Shown piece by piece: positions 44,252 to 51,979 of a stretch of DNA of 64,000 bases (position 1 is the first letter of the stretch; every line of letters begins with the position of its first letter). The notes below the pieces were generated by a model. That model saw nothing but the letters and a program-made list of their open reading frames with translations, was not told where the DNA came from and made no database searches. Origin of the DNA: Comamonas endophytica (lineage in GTDB: Bacteria; Pseudomonadota; Gammaproteobacteria; Burkholderiales; Burkholderiaceae_C); assembly GCF_023634805.2 (NCBI RefSeq), contig NZ_CP106881.1:2772001-2836000 (forward strand), read 5' to 3'. A program made the position numbers and the translations under genes.

Positions 44252-45797
44252 ACGACGCCGTCAAACGAGACAGCTTCTCCGATTCCTCCTGCAGGACCTG
44301 GGTCGCGGCCGACGACTGCTCGACCAGGGCGGCGTTCTGCTGGGTCACGCGGTCCATTTCCGCCACCGCCTGACCAACCTGGCCGATTCCGCTGCTCTGC
44401 TCGCGGCTGGCCGAAGCGATTTCGGTCACGATGCCGGTGATGTTGCGTACCGTCGAGACCACTTCGCGCATGGTTTGCCCTGCGTCGTTGACCAGCGTGG
44501 CGCCGGCGTCCACGCGTTCCACCGATGCCTGGATCATGGTCTTGATCTCGCGGGCTGCCGAGGCGCTGCGCTGCGCCAGCGTGCGCACCTCGCCCGCCAC
44601 GACCGCGAAGCCGCGGCCGTTCTCGCCGGCGCGTGCGGCTTCCACGGCCGCATTCAGGGCAAGGATGTTGGTCTGGAAGGCAATGCCGTCGATCACGCCG
44701 ATGATGTCGACCACACGGCGCGACGAGGTGTTGATCTCGTCCATGGTGGCCACGACCTGCTCCACCACCGCGCCGCCGCGCTCGGCCACCGTGCAGGCGC
44801 CGTTGGCGATCTGGCTGGCGCGCTGTGCATTCTCGGCGTTCTGGTGCACGGTGGCCGTCAGCTGCTCCATCGAGGCAGCGGTTTCCTCGAGCGCGCTGGC
44901 CTGGCGCTCCGTGCGCTGCGACAGATCCATGCTGCCGGTGGCGATTTCTCCCGCGGAGTGGTGAATGACGCCGGCCGTGGCGTGGATGCGCGTCACGAGC
45001 TCGCGCAGCTGCGCGCTCATCTGCTGCACGGCGGCGATGACACTGCCCTCGGGCGCACGCGATGCGCCTTCCAGCCCGGACTCCGACAGATCGCCGTTGG
45101 CGATTCGGTTGGCAATTTCCGCCGCCACCGTGGGCTCGCCGCCAATGGCATCGAGCACACTGCGTGTGGTCAGCCAGGCAATCAGCGTCAGCAGGGCGCC
45201 GAGCACGGCAAGCAGCGCGAGCGACTTGACGATGGTGGCGTTGAAGGCCTGCTGGATATCGTCGACATAGTCGCCCGCGATCAGATCCCAGTTCCAGGCG
45301 CTCGAGCGCTTCACGTAGGCCAGCTTCTCGCTGGGCTCCTTGGCACCCGGCCGCGGCCACCAGTAGCTGAGCGTGCCGCTGCCCTGGGCCGATGCGCCCA
45401 CGGCGGCGATGCTGCGGTAGAGATAGCTGCCCTTAGCATCCTGGAAGCCGGCCATGTTCTTGCCGTTGATGCCTGGGCTGGCGGGGTTGTTCAGAACCAC
45501 CGAGTCGGTGCTAATGCTGGTGATGTAGCCTGCGCCGCCCGCATAGCGCAGCTGGCCCACGCGGACGATGGCCGTGGCCTTGGCCTCATCCTCCGGCAGC
45601 TTGCCGGCCTTGGCCTCGGCGGCAATGCCCGAAATCAGGCTGTCCGCCGAATCGACAAAGTCGCGCAGCGCCTGCTGCCGCGCTTCGTAGGCTTTGCTGC
45701 GGGCCTCGTAGGCATTGAAAAGAGTGAGGCAGAGCAGGGCCAGCAGGCAGAAAACCAGCGGTGCCAGGAGCTTCTGGCGAAGGGAGAGGGCGGACAT
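44241..45797 (-). CDS. Methyl-accepting chemotaxis protein with single Cache domain
   Basis: A 518-residue chemoreceptor. A membrane segment ([19 protein letters not shown], about 10-30) is followed by a periplasmic single-Cache-like sensor (about 35-185, [19 protein letters not shown] .. [12 protein letters not shown]). A second membrane segment ([18 protein letters not shown], about 190-210), a HAMP region, and the long signalling helix hairpin with tip [22 protein letters not shown] come next. [20 protein letters not shown] follows. No CheR-tethering pentapeptide is seen at the end (ASFKL). The start [11 protein letters not shown] is preferred over one 11 residues longer. Confidence 0.93.
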   Translation of the reverse strand: MSALSLRQKLLAPLVFCLLALLCLTLFNAYEARSKAYEARQQALRDFVDSADSLISGIAAEAKAGKLPEDEAKATAIVRVGQLRYAGGAGYITSISTDSVVLNNPASPGINGKNMAGFQDAKGSYLYRSIAAVGASAQGSGTLSYWWPRPGAKEPSEKLAYVKRSSAWNWDLIAGDYVDDIQQAFNATIVKSLALLAVLGALLTLIAWLTTRSVLDAIGGEPTVAAEIANRIANGDLSESGLEGASRAPEGSVIAAVQQMSAQLRELVTRIHATAGVIHHSAGEIATGSMDLSQRTERQASALEETAASMEQLTATVHQNAENAQRASQIANGACTVAERGGAVVEQVVATMDEINTSSRRVVDIIGVIDGIAFQTNILALNAAVEAARAGENGRGFAVVAGEVRTLAQRSASAAREIKTMIQASVERVDAGATLVNDAGQTMREVVSTVRNITGIVTEIASASREQSSGIGQVGQAVAEMDRVTQQNAALVEQSSAATQVLQEESEKLSRLTASFKL

Positions 45798-45988
45798 AAG
45801 GGAATTTCGAGGAGGCTTGAACGGCGGCAATGCTACAGAAGCTTTTCTGGGGTATGACTCTGTTAACAGGTGGTGCTGGTGCCGTTATGTCGTAAAACTG
45901 ACAGTGGCTGGCTCTATTGCGCCGTTGCCCAAACCAGCACCAAACCGTGCAAGCCAGACTCGCCAAAGCCCTGCTAGATTGAGCAACC

Positions 45989-46156
45989 ATGCGCACAGCC
46001 CAGCCCACGGTGGAAATTGAAGAGGTACTGGATCGTGCCCGGCGGGGCGTGACGGAGCCTTTGATTTGCCGTGGAGACGATGGGCAGGTGTATTTCGTCC
46101 AAGGGCGCAGTGCAGGGCGGCGCAGCTTGGTCTCTCGGCGCCGCCCCATGATGTGA
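45989..46156 (+). pseudogene. Truncated HipA-like kinase remnant
   Basis: A 55-codon frame encodes TVEIEEVLDRARRGVTEPLICRGDDGQVYFVQGRSAGRRSL, which matches the N-terminus of small HipA-like kinase proteins. After GRRSLV the similarity ends and the frame stops. The kinase core is missing, so this is a deletion remnant. A TAGATT -10-like element lies just upstream. Confidence 0.55.
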
Positions 46157-46272
46157 AGGCCTTCCATGCGTTAGAAGAGATCCGTGGCGATCTCGAGGCG
46201 CAAGGAGTGCAGGTGGTGCCTGCGACGCAAGAGGAACAGATTCTCGATTTCGTGAAGAGACCGGCACCTTGA
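46136..46272 (+). pseudogene. C-terminal gene fragment fused to the HipA-like remnant
   Basis: In a different frame from the preceding remnant, 46136-46272 encodes SAPPHDVKAFHALEEIRGDLEAQGVQVVPATQEEQILDFVKRPAP and a stop. It reads like a genuine protein tail (helix, then a short strand) but I do not recognise the family. The junction suggests a deletion joined two genes next to the tRNA site. Confidence 0.35.
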
Positions 46273-46328
46273 GGCTTGCCCCGGCAGTGGCGCTGCAAGC
46301 CCCTGCCAATCACACCATTGATCCGCCA

Positions 46329-46372
46329 AAGAAAAAAGCCGCCAAGTCATTGGAACTTAACGGCTTTTCTGT
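46329..46372 (-). terminator. Terminator of the original tRNA-Leu transcript
   Basis: On the minus strand AAAAGCCGTTAAGT pairs with ACTTGGCGGCTTTTTT around TCCAATG, directly after the tRNA 3' end. It is the native downstream flank of the tRNA gene, now separated from its 5' half. Confidence 0.7.
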
Positions 46373-46373
46373 A

Positions 46374-46428
46374 TGGTGCCCGGGGCCGGAATCGAACCGG
46401 CACGCCTTGCGGCGGGGGATTTTGAGTC
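46374..46428 (-). tRNA. 3' fragment of tRNA-Leu(CAA), island attachment site
   Basis: The reverse complement reads GACTCAAAATCCCCCGCC, GCAAGGCGTGCC, GGTTCGATTCC, GGCCCCGGGCACCA. This is the anticodon loop, variable arm, T arm, acceptor 3' strand and CCA of a leucine tRNA. The 5' half is missing: the sequence diverges just 5' of the anticodon loop, where GGG would be expected. Such 3' tRNA duplicates are left by tyrosine-recombinase integration. The complete tRNA should lie at the other end of the island. Confidence 0.88.
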
Positions 46429-46499
46429 ACTGTGTGAGGGGCTTGGTCTGGGTAAGCGGTGCGAAGCTGAGCGAAGGTTGGAGTAGTAAAAAGTACTTA

Positions 46500-46548
46500 C
46501 AGATCAGTAGGTTAGCGAAGTTTTCCGAAATATTCGAAAACTGATCTG
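46500..46548. repeat. Inverted repeat near the attachment site
   Basis: CAGATCAGT (46500-46508) and ACTGATCTG (46540-46548) are exact reverse complements. Inside them lies TTTTC..GAAAA with CGAAATATTCG, and just outside is the palindrome GTACCGGTAC (46549-46558). These could be integrase or excisionase arm sites. The remaining sequence from 46430 to 47003 has no supported gene. Confidence 0.4.
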
Positions 46549-46880
46549 TGTACCGGTACTGTACCGAAACTTGATGTTCCAGGATGTGATTAGGTGCCGA
46601 AATTTTGCTCCACTGATTGACGTGGAGGGCAGCGGGTCGTGACGAGCGTCTTGGCTACAGAAATTGAGGCGCACCAGGCCATGGGGCATGACCGCAGTTA
46701 GCCGCTCTTAACACTCTTTGGAAGTAGCACCAGTTACGCTCGAGGTTGCTCCCTCTCTAGCGATGGCGACGTGTAGAAGTGAGAACTGCAGACCGCTGAC
46801 CCTGTCCGCATTGAAATACAAGGCAGTGCTGTCCCGCAAACTGACCAAAAAGCGGTTGCAGTCCACTGGTTAAAGCAGAG

Positions 46881-46909
46881 AGTTAGTCAAGAGTCGACGC
46901 CCGTATAAT
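46881..46909 (+). promoter_or_regulatory. Likely promoter of the four-gene island operon
   Basis: A perfect TATAAT -10 lies at 46904-46909, with only a weak -35 (AGTTAG, 17 bases upstream). It is 95 bases before the methylase ATG and is the best promoter-like site in the AT-rich leader. Confidence 0.45.
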
Positions 46910-47003
46910 GACCATTTCTTCAGCAACATGACCGCTAGGCGGATAGCTCGCTGTCTTGAATTTTAGACGGGGAGAAGGCTGTTATACCGACTCTGCGAAG
47001 CCA

Positions 47004-47792
47004 ATGACTTCAATATTACGATGGGCAGGGAGCAAGCGCAGAATTCTACCCGAGTTGCGCTCCATCGCCCCGCTGGATTTTGGTAGGTATCTTGAACCCT
47101 TCGCAGGCTCTGCAGTACTGTTTTTTGAGATCTTACCTGCGCGTGCAGTACTAGGTGACTTAAACCCGGAAATTTTTGCAACTTATTCCGCAATTAGAGA
47201 CAACCCCCTGGATGTACTCTATTATTTGAGCTCAATACCGCAGACCAGTGAGGCGTACTACACCTTGCGAGCAGTTGATCCATCCAGTTTGACAAGAGTT
47301 CAACGCGCGGCAAGGTTAATATATTTGATGAAATCCTGCTTCAATGGGGTTTATAGAACAAACCGCCAAGGAATTTTTAATGTGCCACTAGGTAGCAAGT
47401 TTTTTTCTCTTCCAGATGAAAAAAATCTGCAAGCAGCTTCCAAGGCTTTGCAAAAAGTTGAACTTGTCTGCGGCGATTTTGAAGAAACTCTTGTTTATGC
47501 ATCGAGTGGTGATTTCGTTTATTTAGATCCTCCCTACAGCGATGCTACTAGATTTCGCGGAGAATATAGCTATAAAGGAGCTTTTCATTCTGCTGATCTA
47601 GAAAGACTGGTGAATTCTTGCAAGACATTGACTGATAATGGCGTTCGAGTCCTTCTTTCATTCAAGGAGTGTGAGGCAGTTATGGACGTACTTAGCGGCT
47701 GGTCATTCAAGCATCTCGATGTAAATCGGAGCGTTGCCGGGTTCGCGCGTTCGCGCCGCTCTGCGCGCGAGATATTGGCTTATAACTATTGA
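47004..47792 (+). CDS. DNA adenine methylase (Dam/D12 class)
   Basis: A 262-residue N6-adenine methyltransferase of the alpha (D12) type. The N-terminal target/cofactor motif is LRWAGSKRRILPEL. Motif I (SAM) is YLEPFAGSAVLFF (29-41) and the catalytic motif IV is YLDPPYSD (173-180). It probably marks self DNA, or acts as the sensor arm, for the three genes that follow. An upstream TTG (46956) could add 16 residues. The ATG at 47004 gives the family start. The next gene begins six bases after its stop. Confidence 0.92.
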   Translation: MTSILRWAGSKRRILPELRSIAPLDFGRYLEPFAGSAVLFFEILPARAVLGDLNPEIFATYSAIRDNPLDVLYYLSSIPQTSEAYYTLRAVDPSSLTRVQRAARLIYLMKSCFNGVYRTNRQGIFNVPLGSKFFSLPDEKNLQAASKALQKVELVCGDFEETLVYASSGDFVYLDPPYSDATRFRGEYSYKGAFHSADLERLVNSCKTLTDNGVRVLLSFKECEAVMDVLSGWSFKHLDVNRSVAGFARSRRSAREILAYNY

Positions 47793-47798
47793 TTTTAT

Positions 47799-49016
47799 AT
47801 GCCGAAACGTCATGTCCGGCTTGCGCTACTTAGCGATCTCCACGCATTTCAAAATTTGCCTGGCAGGGGCATCGCTGGCCCCTCGTATCTTCCGGCAAAC
47901 CCTGGAGTTTCCGACCCCGATCCGTTTGGTGACTTAGATAAGCTAATTAATAAAGAGGCCCTTCGATCTGATCTAGTCATGTGCGGGGGGGACATCTGTG
48001 ACAAGGCCGACTTGGGCGGTTTTCAATTTGCATGGGCCAAACTAAACGCTCTAAAGGAGAAGTTAGGTGCAAGGGAGTTGATTGCCACTTGTGGCAACCA
48101 TGATTTGAATTCTCGACTTGTCGATGCTGAGGAAGACCCAGATCCTAAAGGCGCACTTCAGACCGTCCAGCCAATGTTTCCATTTTCAGATGAGCGCCTT
48201 ACTGATCGATTTTGGTCTCGGAACTTTGTGCTTGTGAATCCAATGCCTGGCGTACGAATCGTTGTGCTAAATACCAGCGCCTATCACGGTAACGGGGATA
48301 AAGAACATCACCATGGGCGAGTTTCGGAACGAACTATTACGGCTATCAAGAACGAACTGGATGCTCTTGAACCGGCCGATCTGAATATTCTTTTGTGTCA
48401 TCATCATGTGCGTCCGCTTCAGGGTATTTGGGGAAAGGCACCTGATTCGGAATTTATGAAAAAGGGCATTGAACTCATAAGTACACTGACTAAATGTACG
48501 GCTACGCCCTGGCTTACTTTGCACGGGCATCGACATATTCCGAATTTGGAATTTACCGTCGATCCGTCATCGGTGGTAGTAGGCGCGTCTACCTTTTCAG
48601 CACAGATTCAGGGGCGATTCAACCAATTCCATCTTCTAGATGTAGAGGTAGATGAGACTGCTGCAGCCCCACTAAGGGGGACCATTGAAACATGGACTTG
48701 GAATGTGACAGGAGGTTGGCAGCGTCGACCTATTATGAATGACGGTGAAGGATTTCCTCCTATGTGCGGGTTTGGTTCCACATTTCAGCCGCGCGCGATT
48801 GTCTCAAAAATTGAACAAGTTCTTGGTACAGTTCCAGGTTTTTTGGACTGGAAAGATGTATTGATTCAAGTGCCGGACCTTAAATTCACTACGCCTGCGC
48901 ACTTTCAACAAATAGAGTCTCTGCTAGAGAAGAGTCAAATAAACTTAAACAGAGATAGAGAGGGTCGCATATCCCAAGTTGGACGATCAGTGCCAAAATC
49001 TGAGGTTTCCGAATGA
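47799..49016 (+). CDS. Calcineurin-like metallophosphoesterase
   Basis: A 405-residue phosphoesterase with a complete two-metal site: LLSDLHA (D13, H15), CGGDICD (D65), TCGNHDLN (N100, H101), LLCHHHV (201-203) and LHGHRHIPN (H244, H246). The last ~130 residues form an unknown C-terminal extension. It could cut nucleic acid or hydrolyse a nucleotide. The context with a methylase and an ATPase favours a nuclease or effector role, by inference. The stop overlaps the ATPase start by four bases (ATGA). Confidence 0.88.
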   Translation: MPKRHVRLALLSDLHAFQNLPGRGIAGPSYLPANPGVSDPDPFGDLDKLINKEALRSDLVMCGGDICDKADLGGFQFAWAKLNALKEKLGARELIATCGNHDLNSRLVDAEEDPDPKGALQTVQPMFPFSDERLTDRFWSRNFVLVNPMPGVRIVVLNTSAYHGNGDKEHHHGRVSERTITAIKNELDALEPADLNILLCHHHVRPLQGIWGKAPDSEFMKKGIELISTLTKCTATPWLTLHGHRHIPNLEFTVDPSSVVVGASTFSAQIQGRFNQFHLLDVEVDETAAAPLRGTIETWTWNVTGGWQRRPIMNDGEGFPPMCGFGSTFQPRAIVSKIEQVLGTVPGFLDWKDVLIQVPDLKFTTPAHFQQIESLLEKSQINLNRDREGRISQVGRSVPKSEVSE

Positions 49017-50908
49017 GTAATCCATCTGCAGCGTCACCATTTTTTGGCTCTTATAATGCAAGACATATAACCGCAGAGGAAGTGGCTCACCAATTCGTAC
49101 CATCGAGCAAATTTTGGGAGTTGATCGCATTGAGGAATTCCCTTCTCATTGGACCACGGGGAAGTGGCAAAACGCATTTGTTGAAAATGCTTCAACCTAA
49201 GGCACTGGCCGCGTGGGAAGGGGAGGAAGGTGATATAGCGAGATCAAAGATTGACTACTGGAGTGTATTTACTCCAGCAGATATTAATTGGAAAACGCAG
49301 GTCGAGCACAAAGCCCAGTTGCTCTCAGGTGAAGCCCAGACACAGTTTTCAAACGCTGTTTTTTTGTCGCACTTTCGAGAAGCTTTTATATCTTGTTTGC
49401 TTCAAATAACACGAGATCGGCCTTCGAACGATCGCGGCGGCGAGTCGACCCGGGTTGAACTCTCAAGAGAGCGGGAAGTTGCTCTCTGTCTCGCTCTCGC
49501 TGATTCGTGGCATCTGCCGCTGAGGGTACCCTCGCTAAATGGTTTGAAGCTCGCTTTGGTCGAGGAAATGGTACACCTTGGTGTACCTCAAGCAATCGAG
49601 AATCTGTCACCCTACATGAAGCGATTGGCAAAGATGGATGTGCTCGGCGTTGCCCGTGAAATTGCCGAGAATTTTGTCAATGTCACCGAACTATACAACG
49701 CGCGCTGGGCACTGTGTTTTGATGAGCTTGAAATTGCTCCAATAACGATCCAGAAGGATCTTTTTAGATACCTCCGCTCAACAGATCAACGCTTTGTTTT
49801 CAAGCTGGCAATTAGTCCATCAAATGATGCGTCGGCACTTCTGAATCAAGAGTCAGCTGCATCTGCAGGTAATGATTTCGACGCGATCCCTCTTTGGTTT
49901 ATCGACCAGAGTGAGCGTGAAATATTTTGCCGTCGGCTTTGGGAGAAATATGTTTCGGGAACCAAAGCAGCGACATTGTCACCAATGGCAATCCTTCAGA
50001 GATCGCGCTTTCAGTTTGCCAACGAAAAAAGCGCCTATGGACGCCGTCGCTATGACGAGGCAAGTCCTTGGAGTAAAGATTTTCAAGACCTTGAGCGTAT
50101 TGATCGAAGTTTTTCCGATTACCTGCAGCAACGCGGAGTGAGGTCTTCGTCTCTAGAAAATGTCACTCGCGAAAAAATGAACTCGATTGTACGAAAGATT
50201 GCGCCGCTAGTTGGATTTAGGTCTGCTTATATGCAAGCGGCTAAGGGTGGCATAGTCGCAGAACCTGTAAGAAGGAAATTAAAGGGTCCGCCACCCGACG
50301 TTTTTTCTGGATGGGACGCAGTGTGTACTGCCACAGAGGGAAATCCAAGATGGTTCGGCGGTATCGCTTCGAGACTTATATTGAAATGGACACAGAGCCC
50401 TAGCGGGCAAGCGCTTACAAGAGAGCAGCAGACACACGAATTGCATGCGGCCGCAAAAAAATTTCTTGCATGGATCAACGCTATTCCTGTAGAAGTGACT
50501 CAGGAGAGTATGACTTATGTGAGTCTTCATGACTTAATAACTGCTCTTGCAAAGAGTTTTGAGCAAGAAGTCTTGGGGAAAATTTTTAAATCTGATCCGG
50601 TCCTCTCATTTACGGTCGATGAAGGAACGCCGCCCTCGGTGCAACGATTGGTGATTGCAGCACTAAATATCGGAGCTATTGTCATAGTAGATGATCAAGA
50701 CGTGAATTTCACAGTAACTACGCCCGTGGGTCGTGTATTTAGGCTTGTACACCTTCTTGCACCGCACTTTAATCTTCCCATGCGCAAAGGAAAGACGCGA
50801 AATTTATCTACTATACTTTCAAAACAGTTGGGTTCACTTGATAAATATCGCCCTGTTCCCATTAAAATTGCTAATGGTTCCGAATCGGAACAGTTAGGAT
50901 TATTCTGA
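49013..50908 (+). CDS. ORC/AAA-type P-loop ATPase
   Basis: A 631-residue NTPase. Walker A is LLIGPRGSGKTHLLK (45-58) and Walker B is ARWALCFDELEI (230-241). The N-terminal SYNARHITAEEVAHQFVPS leader and the organisation resemble ORC/CDC6-like or STAND ATPases. After the ATPase core come helical parts and a C-terminal winged-helix-like region (about 490-600). It may sense foreign DNA and drive the phosphoesterase. It is coupled to both neighbours: ATGA overlap upstream and TGATG overlap downstream. Confidence 0.75.
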   Translation: MSNPSAASPFFGSYNARHITAEEVAHQFVPSSKFWELIALRNSLLIGPRGSGKTHLLKMLQPKALAAWEGEEGDIARSKIDYWSVFTPADINWKTQVEHKAQLLSGEAQTQFSNAVFLSHFREAFISCLLQITRDRPSNDRGGESTRVELSREREVALCLALADSWHLPLRVPSLNGLKLALVEEMVHLGVPQAIENLSPYMKRLAKMDVLGVAREIAENFVNVTELYNARWALCFDELEIAPITIQKDLFRYLRSTDQRFVFKLAISPSNDASALLNQESAASAGNDFDAIPLWFIDQSEREIFCRRLWEKYVSGTKAATLSPMAILQRSRFQFANEKSAYGRRRYDEASPWSKDFQDLERIDRSFSDYLQQRGVRSSSLENVTREKMNSIVRKIAPLVGFRSAYMQAAKGGIVAEPVRRKLKGPPPDVFSGWDAVCTATEGNPRWFGGIASRLILKWTQSPSGQALTREQQTHELHAAAKKFLAWINAIPVEVTQESMTYVSLHDLITALAKSFEQEVLGKIFKSDPVLSFTVDEGTPPSVQRLVIAALNIGAIVIVDDQDVNFTVTTPVGRVFRLVHLLAPHFNLPMRKGKTRNLSTILSKQLGSLDKYRPVPIKIANGSESEQLGLF

Positions 50909-51867
50909 TGAGTAGCCGTCATACGTTTGTTCGGCCAAAAGTCGTCTCTATTGAGGAAGCTGACTGGCAGAAGGGAAATTATGATATTTCTGTATTTGCG
51001 CTAGGATTTGAAAGTCGTTCCACTTCTTTTTTAGGAAAAGTAAATGCTAAGGGGGCAATTGCTTATGGATTTGATCATGGGCATCAGATGGAGTATGAGT
51101 TAAATCTGAAGTTGTTTCAGAGCGCCGGAGTGGAGGTGCTTGATTTTTTAAGTGATAACGATTTTGAGGTTGCTTTTCGACAAACGTTGAGCGCACTTCC
51201 TGACGATAATCAGAAAAAAATATTCGTTGATGTTTCGTGCTTCACGCGTTTCCGTCTAGCGGCGATTGTTCATGAACTATTTATTCATGCAGGTTCGCGA
51301 CATCAGGACCTCGTCGTCGATTTTGCCTATGCCGTAGCGAAATTTGAGAAGCCTAGCATTTTTAGGCAACCTAACACGGTGGTAGGGCCGGCCCATCGTG
51401 CTTTTGCTGGCTGGTCACAAGGTAACTATTCGTCCACTGCCACGATTCTGGGTCTTGGTTACGAACAGGACCAAGCAATTGGCGTAGTTGAATATCTACA
51501 GTCTGGAGAGGTCTGGGCATTTTCCCCTATCTCGCCGGTAGATGAATACAAGCCTGCGGTCGCAAAAGCTAATGAACTGCTTCTCTCTGAAATTCCCCCA
51601 AGTCATGTGATTGAATATGACGTGTGTTCGCCTGCTTCGGTCGTAACGACGCTGGAGTCAGTCGTTCGGGGGCTGACTGATGAGCATAGTGTGGTACTTG
51701 TGCCTTTTGGCCCGAAAATATTCGTGCTTTGCACTCTCATAGTTGCTGCGATCCGACAGGATGTAGCTGTCTGGCGTGTTAGTCAGGGTAGTCATATCAA
51801 GCCTCATGATAGGTCTGCAAGTCATATAAAAGTTGGTCTCAGACTAATTTTTCGAGCTGAAAATTAA
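50908..51867 (+). CDS. Unknown protein, last gene of the four-gene island operon
   Basis: A 319-residue protein I do not recognise. It reads as alternating strands and helices. An early motif, DISVFALGFESRSTSFLGK (about 26-44), is followed by KIFVDVSCFTRFRLAAIVHELFI (about 108-130). A C-terminal VVLVPFGPKIFVLCTLIVAAIRQDVAVWRVSQG (about 263-295) looks like the core strand of a Rossmann-like fold. No membrane segment or signal is seen. The start overlaps the ATPase stop (TGATG). Its place as the last, tightly coupled gene suggests an obligate partner of the system. Confidence 0.7.
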   Translation: MSSRHTFVRPKVVSIEEADWQKGNYDISVFALGFESRSTSFLGKVNAKGAIAYGFDHGHQMEYELNLKLFQSAGVEVLDFLSDNDFEVAFRQTLSALPDDNQKKIFVDVSCFTRFRLAAIVHELFIHAGSRHQDLVVDFAYAVAKFEKPSIFRQPNTVVGPAHRAFAGWSQGNYSSTATILGLGYEQDQAIGVVEYLQSGEVWAFSPISPVDEYKPAVAKANELLLSEIPPSHVIEYDVCSPASVVTTLESVVRGLTDEHSVVLVPFGPKIFVLCTLIVAAIRQDVAVWRVSQGSHIKPHDRSASHIKVGLRLIFRAEN

Positions 51868-51979
51868 CCATGGTAGTTAATGTCGAAGTTTTCGAGATAA
51901 TAATGAATAGAGTTTTTATGGGTAGATCTGGCCCTAATGCTACGCAGCCAGCATCTTCAACCGAGATATCATCGATACA
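51868..51979. other. Gap between convergent island operons
   Basis: These 112 AT-rich bases separate the stop of the plus-strand operon from that of the minus-strand Res gene. I see no strong terminator hairpin and no gene. Confidence 0.6.

Noticed and set aside
47004..51867. Assignment of the four-gene operon to CBASS or another cyclic-nucleotide system
   Set aside because: There is no nucleotidyltransferase of the CD-NTase type, no cap genes and no recognised SAVED or TIR domain.
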